A DNA stretch of 63,151 bases from Liolophura sinensis (taxonomy: Eukaryota > Mollusca > Polyplacophora > Chitonida > Chitonidae): the NCBI RefSeq assembly GCF_032854445.1, contig NW_027018184.1:1-63151 (forward strand), given 5' to 3'. The translations under genes were made by a program, and so were the position numbers. The notes beneath the pieces are model-generated. The model was given only the letters and a program-made list of their open reading frames with translations. It was not told where the DNA came from and did not search any database. Below, piece by piece: positions 1 through 13,185 of this stretch. Position 1 is the stretch's first letter. Every line of letters starts with the position of its first letter.

Positions 1-3000
1 GATGCCTGGGCCATTTCCGCATCTTTTAGAACCTTATTGATGTGCGTCAGTGATCAGTTGTACTTTTTACAGCAGACTGTATCTAGTACATTGTGTTTTT
101 TATGTACGAATGGTGTGGTTTTTCTACACGTAGATAAAGACATTGAGATTGTCTTGGACTTAAAAGTAAGACAATTGCCGGATGAGTTAAATGGGCTTAG
201 CCCAAAGATTTGACGTCTTCTGGGCTACCGAAGGGCACATAACGTATGGTTAAAAGTTGAATATAGTAACGACCAGTCGCGATTGTGCATAGTACAGTGT
301 ATCCGATTTTAATTAACAAAAAGACCAAACAAAAATGCAAAAGTGGAAAAACTGTTCCAGTGCTGCTGGTAAGAGGCTAATCCGACGTATTTTGTGACGA
401 GAAATCGAATGGTGCAAACCGCGTTGCTCTCCGACCAATACTTTTGGCTGTAGCGACAATTGAATGATCATTGATGTCATAGTCACGTGCCCAGCAACGG
501 CTCTTACTCCATGGAAACCAGGGAAATTTGCAATTTTTTAAACAGCTGCCGATGCCTGGGCCAATTCCGCATCTTTTAGAACCTTATTGATGTGGTTCAG
601 TGATCAGTTGTACTTTTTACAGCAGACTGTATCTAGTACATTGTGTTTTTTATGTACAAATGGTGTGGTTTTTCTACACGTAGATAAAGACATTGAGATT
701 GTCTTGGACTTAGAAGTAAGACAATTGCTGGGTGAGTTAAATGGGCTTAGCCCAAAGATTTGACGTCTTCTGGGCTACTGAAGGGCACATAACGTGTAGT
801 TAAAAGTTGAATATAGTAACAACCAGTCGCGAATGTGCATAGTACAGTGTAGCCGATTTCAATTAACAAAAAGACCAGGCAAAAATGCAAAAGTGGAAAA
901 ACTGTTCCAGTGCTGCTGGTAAGAGGCTAATCCGACGTATTTTGTGACGAGAAATCGAATGGTGCAAACCGCGTTGCTCTCCGACCAATACTTTTGGCTG
1001 TAGCGACAATTGAATGATCATTGATGTCATAGTCACGTGCCCAGCAACGGCTCTTACTCCATGGAAACCAGGGAAATTTGCAATTTTTTAAACAGCTGCC
1101 GATGCCTGGCCCAATTCCGCATCTATTAGAACCTTATAGATGTGGTTCAGTGATCAGTTGTACTTTTTACAGCAGACTGTATCTAGTACATTGTGTTTTT
1201 TATGTACGAATGGTGTGGTTTTTCTACACGTAGATAAAGACATTGAGATTGTCTTGGACTTAAAAGTAAGACAATTGCTGGGTGAGTTAAATGGGCTTAG
1301 CCCAAAGATTTGACGTCTTCTGGGCTACAGAAGGGCACATAACTTATAGTCAAAAGTTGAATATAGTCATGACCAGTCGCGATTGTACATAGTAGATTGT
1401 ATCCGATTTCAAATTAACAAAAAGACCAGGCAAAAATGCAAAAGTGGAAAAACTGTTCCAGTGCTGCTGGTAAGAGGCTAATCCGACGTATTTTGTGACG
1501 AGAAATCGAATGGTGCAAACCGCGTTGCTCTCCGACCAATACTTTTGGCTGTAGCGACAATTGAATGATCATTGATGTCATAGTCACGTGCCCAGCAACG
1601 GCTCTTACTCCATGGAAACCAGGGAAATTTGCAATTTTTTAAACAGCTGCCGATGCCTGGCCCAATTCCGCATCTATTAGAACCTTATAGATGTGGTTCA
1701 GTGATCAGTTGTACTTTTTACAGCAGACTGTATCTAGTACATTGTGTTTTTTATGTACAAATGGTGTGGTTTTTCTACACGTAGATAAAGACATTGAGAT
1801 TGTCTTGGACTTAGAAGTAAGACAATTGCTGGATGAGTTAAATGGGCTTAGCCCAAAGATTTGACGTCTTCTGGGCTACCGAAGGGCACATAACGTATAG
1901 TTAAAAGTTGAATATAGTAACGACCAGTCGCGATTGTGCATAGTACAGTGTATCCGATTTCAATTAACAAAAAGACCAGGCAAAAATGCAAAAGTAGAAA
2001 AACTGTTCCAGTGCTGCTGGTAAGAGACCAATCCGACGTATTTTGTGACGAGAAATCGAATGGTGCAAACCGCGTTGCTCTCCGACCAATACTTTTGGCT
2101 GTAGCGACAATTGAATGATCATTGATGTCATAGTCACGTGCCCAGCAACGGCTCTTACTCCATGGAAACCAGGGAAATTTGCAATTTTCTAAACAGCTGC
2201 CGATGCCTGGGCCAATTTCGCATCTTTTAGAATCTTATTGATGTGGGTCAGTGATCAGTTGTACTTTTTACAGCAGACTGTATCTAGTACATTGTGTTTT
2301 TTATGTACGAATGGTGTGGTTTTTCTACACGTAGATAAAGACATTGACATTGTCTTGGACTTAAAAGTAAGACAATTGCTGGATGAGTTAAATGGGCTTA
2401 GCCCAAAGATTTGACGTCTTCTGGGCTACCGAAGGGCACATAACGTATAGTTAAAAGTTGAATATAGTAACGACCAGTCGCGATTGTGCATAGTACAGTG
2501 TATCCGATTTCAATTAACAAAAAGACCAGGCAAAAATGCAAAAGTGGAAAAACTGTTCCAGTGCCGCTGGTAAGAGGCTAATCCGACGTATTTTGTGACG
2601 AGAAATCGAATGGTGCAAACTGCGTTGCTCTCCGACCAATACTTTTGGCTGTAGCGACAATTGAATGATCATTGATGTCATAGTCACGTGCCCAGCAACG
2701 GCTCTTACTCCATGGAAACCAGGGAAATTTGCAATTTTCTAAACAGCTGCCGATGCCTGGGCCATTTCCGCATCTTTTAGAACCTTATTGATGTGGTTCA
2801 GTGATCAGTTGTACTTTTTACAGCAGACTGTATCTAGTACATTGTGTTTTTTATGTACGAATGGTGTGGTTTTTCTACACGTAGATAAAGACATTGACAT
2901 TGTCTTGGACTTACAAGTAAGACAATTGCTGGATGAGTTAAATGGGCTTAGCCCAAAGATTTGACGTCTTCTGGGCTACCGAAGGGCACATAACGTATAG

Positions 3001-4950
3001 TTAAAAGTTGAATATAGTAACGACCAGTCGCGATTGTGCATAGTACAGTGTATCCGATTTCAATTAACAAAAAGACCAGGCAAAAATGCAAAAGTGGAAA
3101 AACTGTTCCAGTGCTGCTAGTAAGAGGCTAATCCGACGTATTTTGTCACGAGAAATCGAATGGTGCAAACCGCGTTGCTCTCCGACCAATACTTTTGGCT
3201 GTAGCGACAATTGAATGATCATTGATGTCATAGTCACGTGCCCAGCAACGGCTCTTACTCCATGGAAACCAGGGAAATTTGCAATTTTTTAAACAGCTGC
3301 CGATGCCTGGGCCATTTCCGCATCTTTTAGAACCTTATTGATGTGCGTCAGTGATCAGTTGTACTTTTTACAGCAGACTGTATCTAGTACATTGTGTTTT
3401 TTATGTACGAATGGTGTGGTTTTTCTACACGTAGATAAAGACATTGACATTGTCTTGGACTTAAAAGTAAGACAATTGCTGGATGAGTTAAATGGGCTTA
3501 GCCCAAAGATTTGACGTCTTCTGGGCTACCGAAGGGCACATAACGTATAGTTAAAAGTTGAATATAGTAACGACCAGTCGCGATTGTGCATAGTACAGTG
3601 TATCCGATTTCAATTAACAAAAAGGCCAGGCAAAAATGCAAAAGTAAAAAAACTGCTCCAGTGCTGCTAGTAAGAGGCTAATCCGACGTATTTTGTCACG
3701 AGAAATCGAATGGTGCAAACCGCGTTGCTCTCCGACCAATACTTTTGGCTGTAGCGACAATTGAATGATCATTGATGTCATAGTTACGTGCCCAGCAACC
3801 GCTCTTACTCCATGGAAACCAGGGAAATTTGCAATTTTTTAAACAGCTGCCGATGCCTGGGCCATTTCCGCATCTTTTAGAACCTTATTGATGTGCGTCA
3901 GTGATCAGTTGTACTTTTTACAGCAGACTGTATCTAGTACATTGTGTTTTTTATGTACGAATGGTGTGGTTTTTCTACACGTAGATAAAGACATTGAGAT
4001 TGTCTTGGACTTAAAAGTAAGACAATTGCTGGATGAGTTAAATGGGCTTAGCCCAAAGATTTGACGTCTTCTGGGCTACCGAAGGGCACATAACGTATGG
4101 TTAAAAGTTGAATATAGTAACGACCAGTCGCGATTGTGCATAGTACAGTGTATCCGATTTCAATTAACAAAAAGACCAAACAAAAATGCAAAAGTGGAAA
4201 AACTGTTCCAGTGCTGCTGGTAAGAGGCTAATCCGACGTATTTTGTGACGAGAAATCGAATGGTGCAAACCGCGTTGCTCTCCGACCAATACTTTTGGCT
4301 GTAGCGACAATTGAATGATCATTGATGTCATAGTCACGTGCCCAGCAACGGCTCTTACTCCATGGAAACCAGGGAAATTTGCAATTTTTTAAACAGCTGC
4401 CGATGCCTGGGCCAATTCCGCATCTTTTAGAACCTTATTGATGTGGTTCAGTGATCAGTTGTACTTTTTACAGCAGACTGTATCTAGTACATTGTGTTTT
4501 TTATGTACGAATGGTGTGGTTTTTCTACACGTAGATAAAGACATTGAGATTGTCTTGGACTTAGAAGTAAGACAATTGCTGGGTGAGTTAAATGGGCTTA
4601 GCCCAAAGATTTGACGTCTTCTGGGCTACTGAAGGGCACATAACGTGTAGTTAAAAGTTGAATATAGTAACGACCAGTCGCGAATGTGCATAGTACAGTG
4701 TAGCCGATTTCAATTAACAAAAAGACCAGGCAAAAATGCAAAAGTGGAAAAACTGTTCCAGTGCTGCTGGTAAGAGGCTAATCCGACGTATTTTGTCACG
4801 AGAAATCGAATGGTGCAAACCGCGTTGCTCTCCGACCAATACTTTTGGCTGTAGCGACAATTGAATGATCATTGATGTCATAGTCACGTGCCCAGCAACG
4901 GCTCTTACTCCATGGAAACCAGGGAAATATGCAATTTTTTAACAGCTGCC
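1..4950 (+). repeat. Two-monomer block repeated at seven-monomer spacing (1-1100 and 3852-4950)
   Basis: Units at 1 and 551 carry the same rare marker combination as units at 3852 and 4402. The first of each pair has the GGGCCATTT head, TGCGTCAG, CGTATGGTT and CCAAACAAA. The second has TTAGAAGT, CTACTGAAG, CGTGTAGTT and GAATGTGCA. A few differences separate the copies, for example GCCGGATGAG against GCTGGATGAG and GTGACGAG against GTCACGAG in the second unit. The unit after each pair is different, so the shared block ends there. Its left limit is unknown because the window begins inside it. Confidence 0.7.
484..489. promoter_or_regulatory. CACGTG E-box, one per monomer (first instance)
   Basis: The palindrome CACGTG, in context GTCACGTGCCC, sits at offset 484-489 of nearly every unit. 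Exceptions I noticed are TACGTG near 3785, CATGTG near 20282 and an inserted C near 43914. CACGTG is the established core site of bHLH and bHLH-ZIP factors. Whether any such factor binds this array is unknown; conservation could be simple homogenisation. Confidence 0.25.
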
Positions 4951-5500
4951 GATGCCTGGCCCAATTCTGCATCTATTAGAACCTTATAGATGTGGTTTAG
5001 TGATCAGTTGTACTTTTTACAGCAGACTGTATCTAGTACATTGTGTTTTTTATGTACGAATGGTGTGGTTTTTCTACACGTAGATAAAGACATTGAGATT
5101 GTCTTGGACTTAAAAGTAAGACAATTGCTGGGTGAGTTAAATGGGCTTAGCCCAAAGATTTGACGTCTTCTGGGCTACCGAAGGGCACATAACGTATAGT
5201 TAAAAGTTGAATATAGTAACGACCAGTCGCGATTGTGCATAGTACAGTGTAGCCGATTTCAATTAAGAAAAAGACCAGGCAAAAATGCAAAAGTAGAAAA
5301 ACTGTTCCAGTGCTGCTGGTAAGAGACCAATCCGACGTATTTTGTCACGAGAAATCGAATGGTGCAAACCGCGTTGCTCTCCGACCAATACTTTTGGCTG
5401 TAGCGACAATTGAATGATCATTGATGTCAGAGTCACGTGCCCAGCAACGGCTCTTACTCCATGGAAACCAGGGAAATTTGCAATTTTCTAAACAGCTGCC

Positions 5501-7630
5501 GATGCCTGGGCCAATTTTGCATCTTTTAGAATCTTATTGATGTGGGTCAGTGATCAGTTGTACTTTTTACAGCAGACTGTATCTAGTACTTTGTGTTTTT
5601 TATGTACAAATGGTGTGGTTTTTCTACACGTAGATAAAGACATTGAGATTGTCTTGGACTTAAAAGTAAGACAATTGCTGGATGAGTTAAATGGGCTTAG
5701 CCCAAAGATTTGACGTCTTCTGGGCTACCGAAGGGCACATAACGTGTAGTTAAAAGTTGAATATAGTAACGACCAGTCGCGAATGTGCACAGTACAGTGT
5801 AGCCGATTTCAATTAACAAAAAGACCAGGCAAAAATGCAAAAGTGGAAAAACTGTTCCAGTGCTGCTGGTAAGAGGCTAATCCGACGTATTTTGTCACGA
5901 GAAATCGAATGGTGCAAACCGCGTTGCTCTCCGACCAATACTTTTGGCTGTAGCGACAATTGAATGATCATTGATGTCATAGTCACGTGCCCAGCAACGG
6001 CTCTTACTCCATGGAAACCAGGGAAATTTGCAATTTTTTAAACAGCTGCCGATGCCTGGCCCAATTCCGCATCTATTAGAACCTTATAGATGTGGTTCAG
6101 TGATCAGTTGTACTTTTTACAGCAGACTGTATCTAGTACATTGTGTTTTTTATGTACGAATGGTGTGGTTTTTCTACACGTAGATAAAGACATTGACATT
6201 GTCTTGGACTTAAAAGTAAGACAATTGCTGGATGAGTTAAATGGGCTTAGCCCAAAGATTTGACGTCTTCTGGGCTACCGAAGGGCACATAACGTATAGT
6301 TAAAAGTTGAATATAGTAACGACCAGTCGCGATTGTGCATAGTACAGTGTATCCGATTTCAATTAACAAAAAGACCAGGCAAAAATGCAAAAGTGGAAAA
6401 ACTGTTCCAGTGCCGCTGGTAAGAGGCTAATCCGACGTATTTTGTCACGAGAAATCGAATGGTGCAAACTGCGTTGCTCTCCGACCAATACTTTTGGCTG
6501 TAGCGACAATTGAATGATCATTGATGTCAGAGTCACGTGCCCAGCAACGGCTCTTACTCCATGGAAACCAGGGAAATTTGCAATTTTCTAAACAGCTGCC
6601 GATGCCTGGGCCAATTTTGCATCTTTTAGAATCTTATTGATGTGGGTCAGTGATCAGTTGTACTTTTTACAGCAGACTGTATCTAGTACTTTGTGTTTTT
6701 TATGTACAAATGGTGTGGTTTTTCTACACGTAGATAAAGACATTGAGATTGTCTTGGACTTAAAAGTAAGACAATTGCTGGATGAGTTAAATGGGCTTAG
6801 CCCAAAGATTTGACGTCTTCTGGGCTACCGAAGGGCACATAACGTGTAGTTAAAAGTTGAATATAGTAACGACCAGTCGCGAATGTGCACAGTACAGTGT
6901 AGCCGATTTCAATTAACAAAAAGACCAGGCAAAAATGCAAAAGTGGAAAAACTGTTCCAGTGCTGCTGGTAAGAGGCTAATCCGACGTATTTTGTCACGA
7001 GAAATCGAATGGTGCAAACCGCGTTGCTCTCCGACCAATACTTTTGGCTGTAGCGACAATTGAATGATCATTGATGTCATAGTCACGTGCCCAGCAACGG
7101 CTCTTACTCCATGGAAACCAGGGAAATTTGCAATTTTTTAAACAGCTGCCGATGCCTGGCCCAATTCCGCATCTATTAGAACCTTATAGATGTGGTTCAG
7201 TGATCAGTTGTACTTTTTACAGCAGACTGTATCTAGTACATTGTGTTTTTTATGTACGAATGGTGTGGTTTTTCTACACGTAGATAAAGACATTGACATT
7301 GTCTTGGACTTAAAAGTAAGACAATTGCTGGATGAGTTAAATGGGCTTAGCCCAAAGATTTGACGTCTTCTGGGCTACCGAAGGGCACATAACGTATAGT
7401 TAAAAGTTGAATATAGTAACGACCAGTCGCGATTGTGCATAGTACAGTGTATCCGATTTCAATTAACAAAAAGACCAGGCAAAAATGCAAAAGTGGAAAA
7501 ACTGTTCCAGTGCCGCTGGTAAGAGGCTAATCCGACGTATTTTGTCACGAGAAATCGAATGGTGCAAACTGCGTTGCTCTCCGACCAATACTTTTGGCTG
7601 TAGCGACAATTGAATGATCATTGATGTCAT
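5501..7630 (+). repeat. Tandem two-monomer duplication (5501-6529 and 6601-7629)
   Basis: Units 5501/6051 and 6601/7151 repeat with an offset of exactly 1100 bp. They share the ATTTTGC head with AATCTTATTG and TAGTACTTTG in the first unit, and GACATT, GCCGCTGG and CAAACTGCG in the second. Identity ends near the tail of the second unit. The copy at 6051 has GTCAGAGTC and TTTTCTAAAC, like the unit before it, while the copy at 7151 has GTCATAGTC, CAGCCACGG and TTTTTTAAAC. The exchange junction therefore lies between offsets of about 430 and 480 of that monomer. Confidence 0.8.
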
Positions 7631-10600
7631 AGTCACGTGCCCAGCCACGGCTCTTACTCCATGGAAACCAGGGAAATTTGCAATTTTTTAAACAGCTGCC
7701 GATGCCTGGGCCATTTCCGCATCTTTTAGAACCTTATTGATGTGGTTCAGTGATCAGTTGTACTTTTTGCAGCAGACTGTATCTAGTACATTGTGTTTTT
7801 TATGTACGAATGGTGTGGTTTTTCTACACGTAGATAAAGACATTGACATTGTCTTGGACTTACAAGTAAGACAATTGCTGGATGAGTTAAATGGGCTTAG
7901 CCCAAAGATTTGACGTCTTCTGGGCTACCGAAGGGCACATAACGTATAGTTAAAAGTTGAATATAGTAACGACCAGTCGCGATTGTGCATAGTACAGTGT
8001 ATCCGATTTCAATTAACAAAAAGACCAGGCAAAAATGCAAATGTGGAAAAACTGTTCCAGTGCTGCTAGTAAGAGGCTAATCCGACGTATTTTGTGACGA
8101 GAAATCGAATGGTGCAAACCGCGTTGCTCTCCGACCAATACTTTTGGCTGTAGCGACAATTGAATGATCATTGATGTCATAGTCACGTGCCCAGCAACGG
8201 CTCTTACTCCATGGAAACCAGGGAAATTTGCAATTTTTTAAACAGCTGCCGATGCCTGGGTCATTTCCGCATCTTTTAGAACCTTATTGATGTGCGTCAG
8301 TGATCAGTTGTACTTTTTACAGCAGACTGTATCTAGTACATTGTGTTTTTTATGTACGAATGGTGTGGTTTTTCTACACGTAGATAAAGACATTGAGATT
8401 GTCTTGGACTTAAAAGTAAGACAATTGCTGGATGAGTTAAATGGGCTTAGCCCAAAGATTTGACGTCTTCTGAGCTACCGAAGGGCACATAACGTATGGT
8501 TAAAAGTTGAATATAGTAACGACCAGTCGCGATTGTGCATAGTACAGTGTATCCGATTTCAATTAACAAAAAGACCAGGCAAAAATGCAAATGTGGAAAA
8601 ACTGTTCCAGTGCTGCTAGTAAGAGGCTAATCCGACGTATTTTGTGACGAGAAATCGAATGGTGCAAACCGCGTTGCTCTCCGACCAATACTTTTGGCTG
8701 TAGCGACAATTGAATGATCATTGATGTCATAGTCACGTGCCCAGCAACGGCTCTTACTCCATGGAAACCAGGGAAATTTGCAATTTTTTAAACAGCTGCC
8801 GATGCCTGGCCCAATTCTGCATCTATTAGAACCTTATAGATGTGGTTTAGTGATCAGTTGTACTTTTTACAGCAGACTGTATCTAGTACATTGTGTTTTT
8901 TATGTACGAATGGTGTGGTTTTTCTACACGTAGATAAAGACATTGAGATTGTCTTGGACTTAAAAGTAAGACAATTGCTGGGTGAGTTAAATGGGCTTAG
9001 CCCAAAGATTTGACGTCTTCTGGGCTACCGAAGGGCACATAACGTATAGTTAAAAGTTGAATATAGTAACGACCAGTCGCGATTGTGCATAGTACAGTGT
9101 AGCCGATTTCAATTAACAAAAAGACCAGGCAAAAATGCAAAAGTAGAAAAACTGTTCCAGTGCTGCTGGTAAGAGACCAATCCGACGTATTTTGTCACGA
9201 GAAATCGAATGGTGCAAACCGCGTTGCTCTCCGACCAATACTTTTGGCTGTAGCGACAATTGAATGATCATTGATGTCATAGTCACGTGCCCAGCAACGG
9301 CTCTTACTCCATGGAAACCAGGGAAATTTGCAATTTTCTAAACAGCTGCCCATGCCTGGGCCAATTTTGCATCTTTTAGAATCTTATTGATGTGGGTCAG
9401 TGATCAGTTGTACTTTTTACAGCAGACTGTATCTAGTACATTGTGTTTTTTATGTACGAATGGTGTGGTTTTTCTACACGTAGATAAAGACATTGAGATT
9501 GTCTTGGACTTAAACGTAAGACAATTGCTGGATGAGTTAAATGGGCTTAGCCCAAAGATTTGACGTCTTCTGGGCTACCGAAGGGCACATAACGTATAGT
9601 TAAAAGTTGAATATAGTAACGACCAGTCGCGATTGTGCATAGTACAGTGTAGCCGATTTCAATTAACAAAAAGACCAGGCAAAAATGCAAAAGTGAAAAA
9701 ACTGTTCCAGTGCTGCTGGTAAGAGGCTAATCCGACGTATTTTGTCACGAGAAATCGAATGGTGCAAACCGCGTTGCTCTCCGACCAATACTTTTGGCTG
9801 TAGCGACAATTGAATGATCATTGATGTCATAGTCACGTGCCCAGCAACGGCTCTTACTCCATGGAAACCAGGGAAATTTGCAATTTTTTAAACAGCTGCC
9901 GATGCCTGGGCCATTTCCGCATCTTTAAGAACCTTATTGATGTGCGTCAGTGATCAGTTGTACTTTTTACAGCAGACTGTATCTAGTACATTGTGTTTTT
10001 TATGTACGAATGGTGTGGTTTTTCTACACGTAGATAAAGACATTGAGATTGTCTTGGACTTAAAAGTAAGACAATTGCTGGGTGAATTAAATGGGCTTAG
10101 CCCAAAGATTTGACGTCTTCTGGGCTACCGAAGGGCACATAACGTGTAGTTAAAAGTTGAATATAGTAACGACCAGTCGCGAATGTGCACAGTACAGTGT
10201 AGCCGATTTCAATTAACAAAAAGACCAGGCAAAAATGCAAAAGTGGAAAAACTGTTCCAGTGCTGCTGGTAAGAGGCTAATCCGACGTATTTTGTCACGA
10301 GAAATCGAATGGTGCAAACCGCGTTGCTCTCCGACCAATACTTTTGGCTGTAGCGACAATTGAATGATCATTGATGTCATAGTCACGTGCCCAGCAACGG
10401 CTCTTACTCCATGGAAACCAGGGAAATTTGCAATTTTTTAAACAGCTGCCGATGCCTGGCCCAATTCCGCATCTATTAGAACCTTATAGATGTGGTTCAG
10501 TGATCAGTTGTACTTTTTACAGCAGACTGTATCTAGTACATTGTGTTTTTTATGTACGAATGGTGTGGTTTTTCTACACGTAGATAAAGACATTGACATT

Positions 10601-13185
10601 GTCTTGGACTTAAAAGTAAGACAATTGCTGGATGAGTTAAATGGGCTTAGCCCAAAGATTTGACGTCTTCTGGGCTACCGAAGGGCACATAACGTATAGT
10701 TAAAAGTTGAATATAGTAACGACCAGTCGCGATTGTGCATAGTACAGTGTATCCGATTTCAATTAACAAAAAGACCAGGCAAAAATGCAAAAGTGGAAAA
10801 ACTGTTCCAGTGCCGCTGGTAAGAGGCTAATCCGACGTATTTTGTCACGAGAAATCGAATGGTGCAAACTGCGTTGCTCTCCGACCAATACTTTTGGCTG
10901 TAGCGACAATTGAATGATCATTGATGTCATAGTCACGTGCCCAGCCACGGCTCTTACTCCATGGAAACCAGGGAAATTTGCAATTTTTTAAACAGCTGCC
11001 GATGCCTGGGCCATTTCCGCATCTTTTAGAACCTTATTGATGTGGTTCAGTGATCAGTTGTACTTTTTGCAGCAGACTGTATCTAGTACATTGTGTTTTT
11101 TATGTACGAATGGTGTGGTTTTTCTACACGTAGATAAAGACATTGACATTGTCTTGGACTTACAAGTAAGACAATTGCTGGATGAGTTAAATGGGCTTAG
11201 CCCAAAGATTTGACGTCTTCTGGGCTACCGAAGGGCACATAACGTATAGTTAAAAGTTGAATATAGTAACGACCAGTCGCGATTGTGCATAGTACAGTGT
11301 ATCCGATTTCAATTAACAAAAAGACCAGGCAAAAATGCAAATGTGGAAAAACTGTTCCAGTGCTGCTAGTAAGAGGCTAATCCGACGTATTTTGTGACGA
11401 GAAATCGAATGGTGCAAACCGCGTTGCTCTCCGACCAATACTTTTGGCTGTAGCGACAATTGAATGATCATTGATGTCATAGTCACGTGCCCAGCAACGG
11501 CTCTTACTCCATGGAAACCAGGGAAATTTGCAATTTTTTAAACAGCTGCCGATGCCTGGGCCATTTCCGCATCTTTTAGAACCTTATTGATGTGCGTCAG
11601 TGATCAGTTGTACTTTTTACAGCAGACTGTATCTAGTACATTGTGTTTTTTATGTACGAATGGTGTGGTTTTTCTACACGTAGATAAAGACATTGAGATT
11701 GTCTTGGACTTAAAAGTAAGACAATTGCTGGATGAGTTAAATGGGCTTAGCCCAAAGATTTGACGTCTTCTGAGCTACCGAAGGGCACATAACGTATGGT
11801 TAAAAGTTGAATATAGTAACGACCAGTCGCGATTGTGCATAGTACAGTGTATCCGATTTCAATTAACAAAAAGACCAGGCAAAAATGCAAATGTGGAAAA
11901 ACTGTTCCAGTGCTGCTAGTAAGAGGCTAATCCGACGTATTTTGTGACGAGAAATCGAATGGTGCAAACCGCGTTGCTCTCCGACCAATACTTTTGGCTG
12001 TAGCGACAATTGAATGATCATTGATGTCATAGTCACGTGCCCAGCAACGGCTCTTACTCCATGGAAACCAGGGAAATTTGCAATTTTTTAAACAGCTGCC
12101 GATGCCTGGCCCAATTCTGCATCTATTAGAACCTTATAGATGTGGTTTAGTGATCAGTTGTACTTTTTACAGCAGACTGTATCTAGTACATTGTGTTTTT
12201 TATGTACGAATGGTGTGGTTTTTCTACACGTAGATAAAGACATTGAGATTGTCTTGGACTTAAAAGTAAGACAATTGCTGGGTGAGTTAAATGGGCTTAG
12301 CCCAAAGATTTGACGTCTTCTGGGCTACCGAAGGGCACATAACGTATAGTTAAAAGTTGAATATAGTAACGACCAGTCGCGATTGTGCATAGTACAGTGT
12401 AGCCGATTTCAATTAACAAAAAGACCAGGCAAAAATGCAAAAGTAGAAAAACTGTTCCAGTGCTGCTGGTAAGAGACCAATCCGACGTATTTTGTCACGA
12501 GAAATCGAATGGTGCAAACCGCGTTGCTCTCCGACCAATACTTTTGGCTGTAGCGACAATTGAATGATCATTGATGTCATAGTCACGTGCCCAGCAACGG
12601 CTCTTACTCCATGGAAACCAGGGAAATTTGCAATTTTCTAAACAGCTGCCCATGCCTGGGCCAATTTTGCATCTTTTAGAATCTTATTGATGTGGGTCAG
12701 TGATCAGTTGTACTTTTTACAGCAGACTGTATCTAGTACATTGTGTTTTTTATGTACGAATGGTGTGGTTTTTCTACACGTAGATAAAGACATTGAGATT
12801 GTCTTGGACTTAAACGTAAGACAATTGCTGGATGAGTTAAATGGGCTTAGCCCAAAGATTTGACGTCTTCTGGGCTACCGAAGGGCACATAACGTATAGT
12901 TAAAAGTTGAATATAGTAACGACCAGTCGCGATTGTGCATAGTACAGTGTAGCCGATTTCAATTAACAAAAAGACCAGGCAAAAATGCAAAAGTGAAAAA
13001 ACTGTTCCAGTGCTGCTGGTAAGAGGCTAATCCGACGTATTTTGTCACGAGAAATCGAATGGTGCAAACCGCGTTGCTCTCCGACCAATACTTTTGGCTG
13101 TAGCGACAATTGAATGATCATTGATGTCATAGTCACGTGCCCAGCAACGGCTCTTACTCCATGGAAACCAGGGAAATTTGCAATT
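6787..13185 (+). repeat. 3.1-kb segment duplicated in tandem at 3300 bp (6787-9885 and 10087-13185)
   Basis: Two segments of about 3099 bp match base for base with an offset of exactly 3300 bp (six monomers). Private markers are reproduced in both: CAGCCACGG (7641, 10941), TTTTTGCAGC (7765, 11065), CTGAGCTACC (8470, 11770), the CATGCCTGG head (9351, 12651) and TTAAACGTAAG (9511, 12811). The only difference I noticed is T at 8261 against C at 11561. The left end lies in the unit starting at 6601 (GATGAGTT against GGTGAATT at 10081). The right end is at the tail of the unit starting at 9351, where the second copy reads TTGTTTAATC. Confidence 0.9.
9901..10450 (+). repeat. Chimeric monomer (switch between ~10060 and ~10145)
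   Basis: The 5' part has the GGGCCATTT head and TGCGTCAG of the units at 8251 and 11551. The 3' part has CGTGTAGTT, GAATGTGCA and AGTGTAGCC, as in units 5501 and 6601. This unit sits at the junction of the 3300-bp-offset duplication and is the expected product of an exchange between misaligned monomers. Confidence 0.75.
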
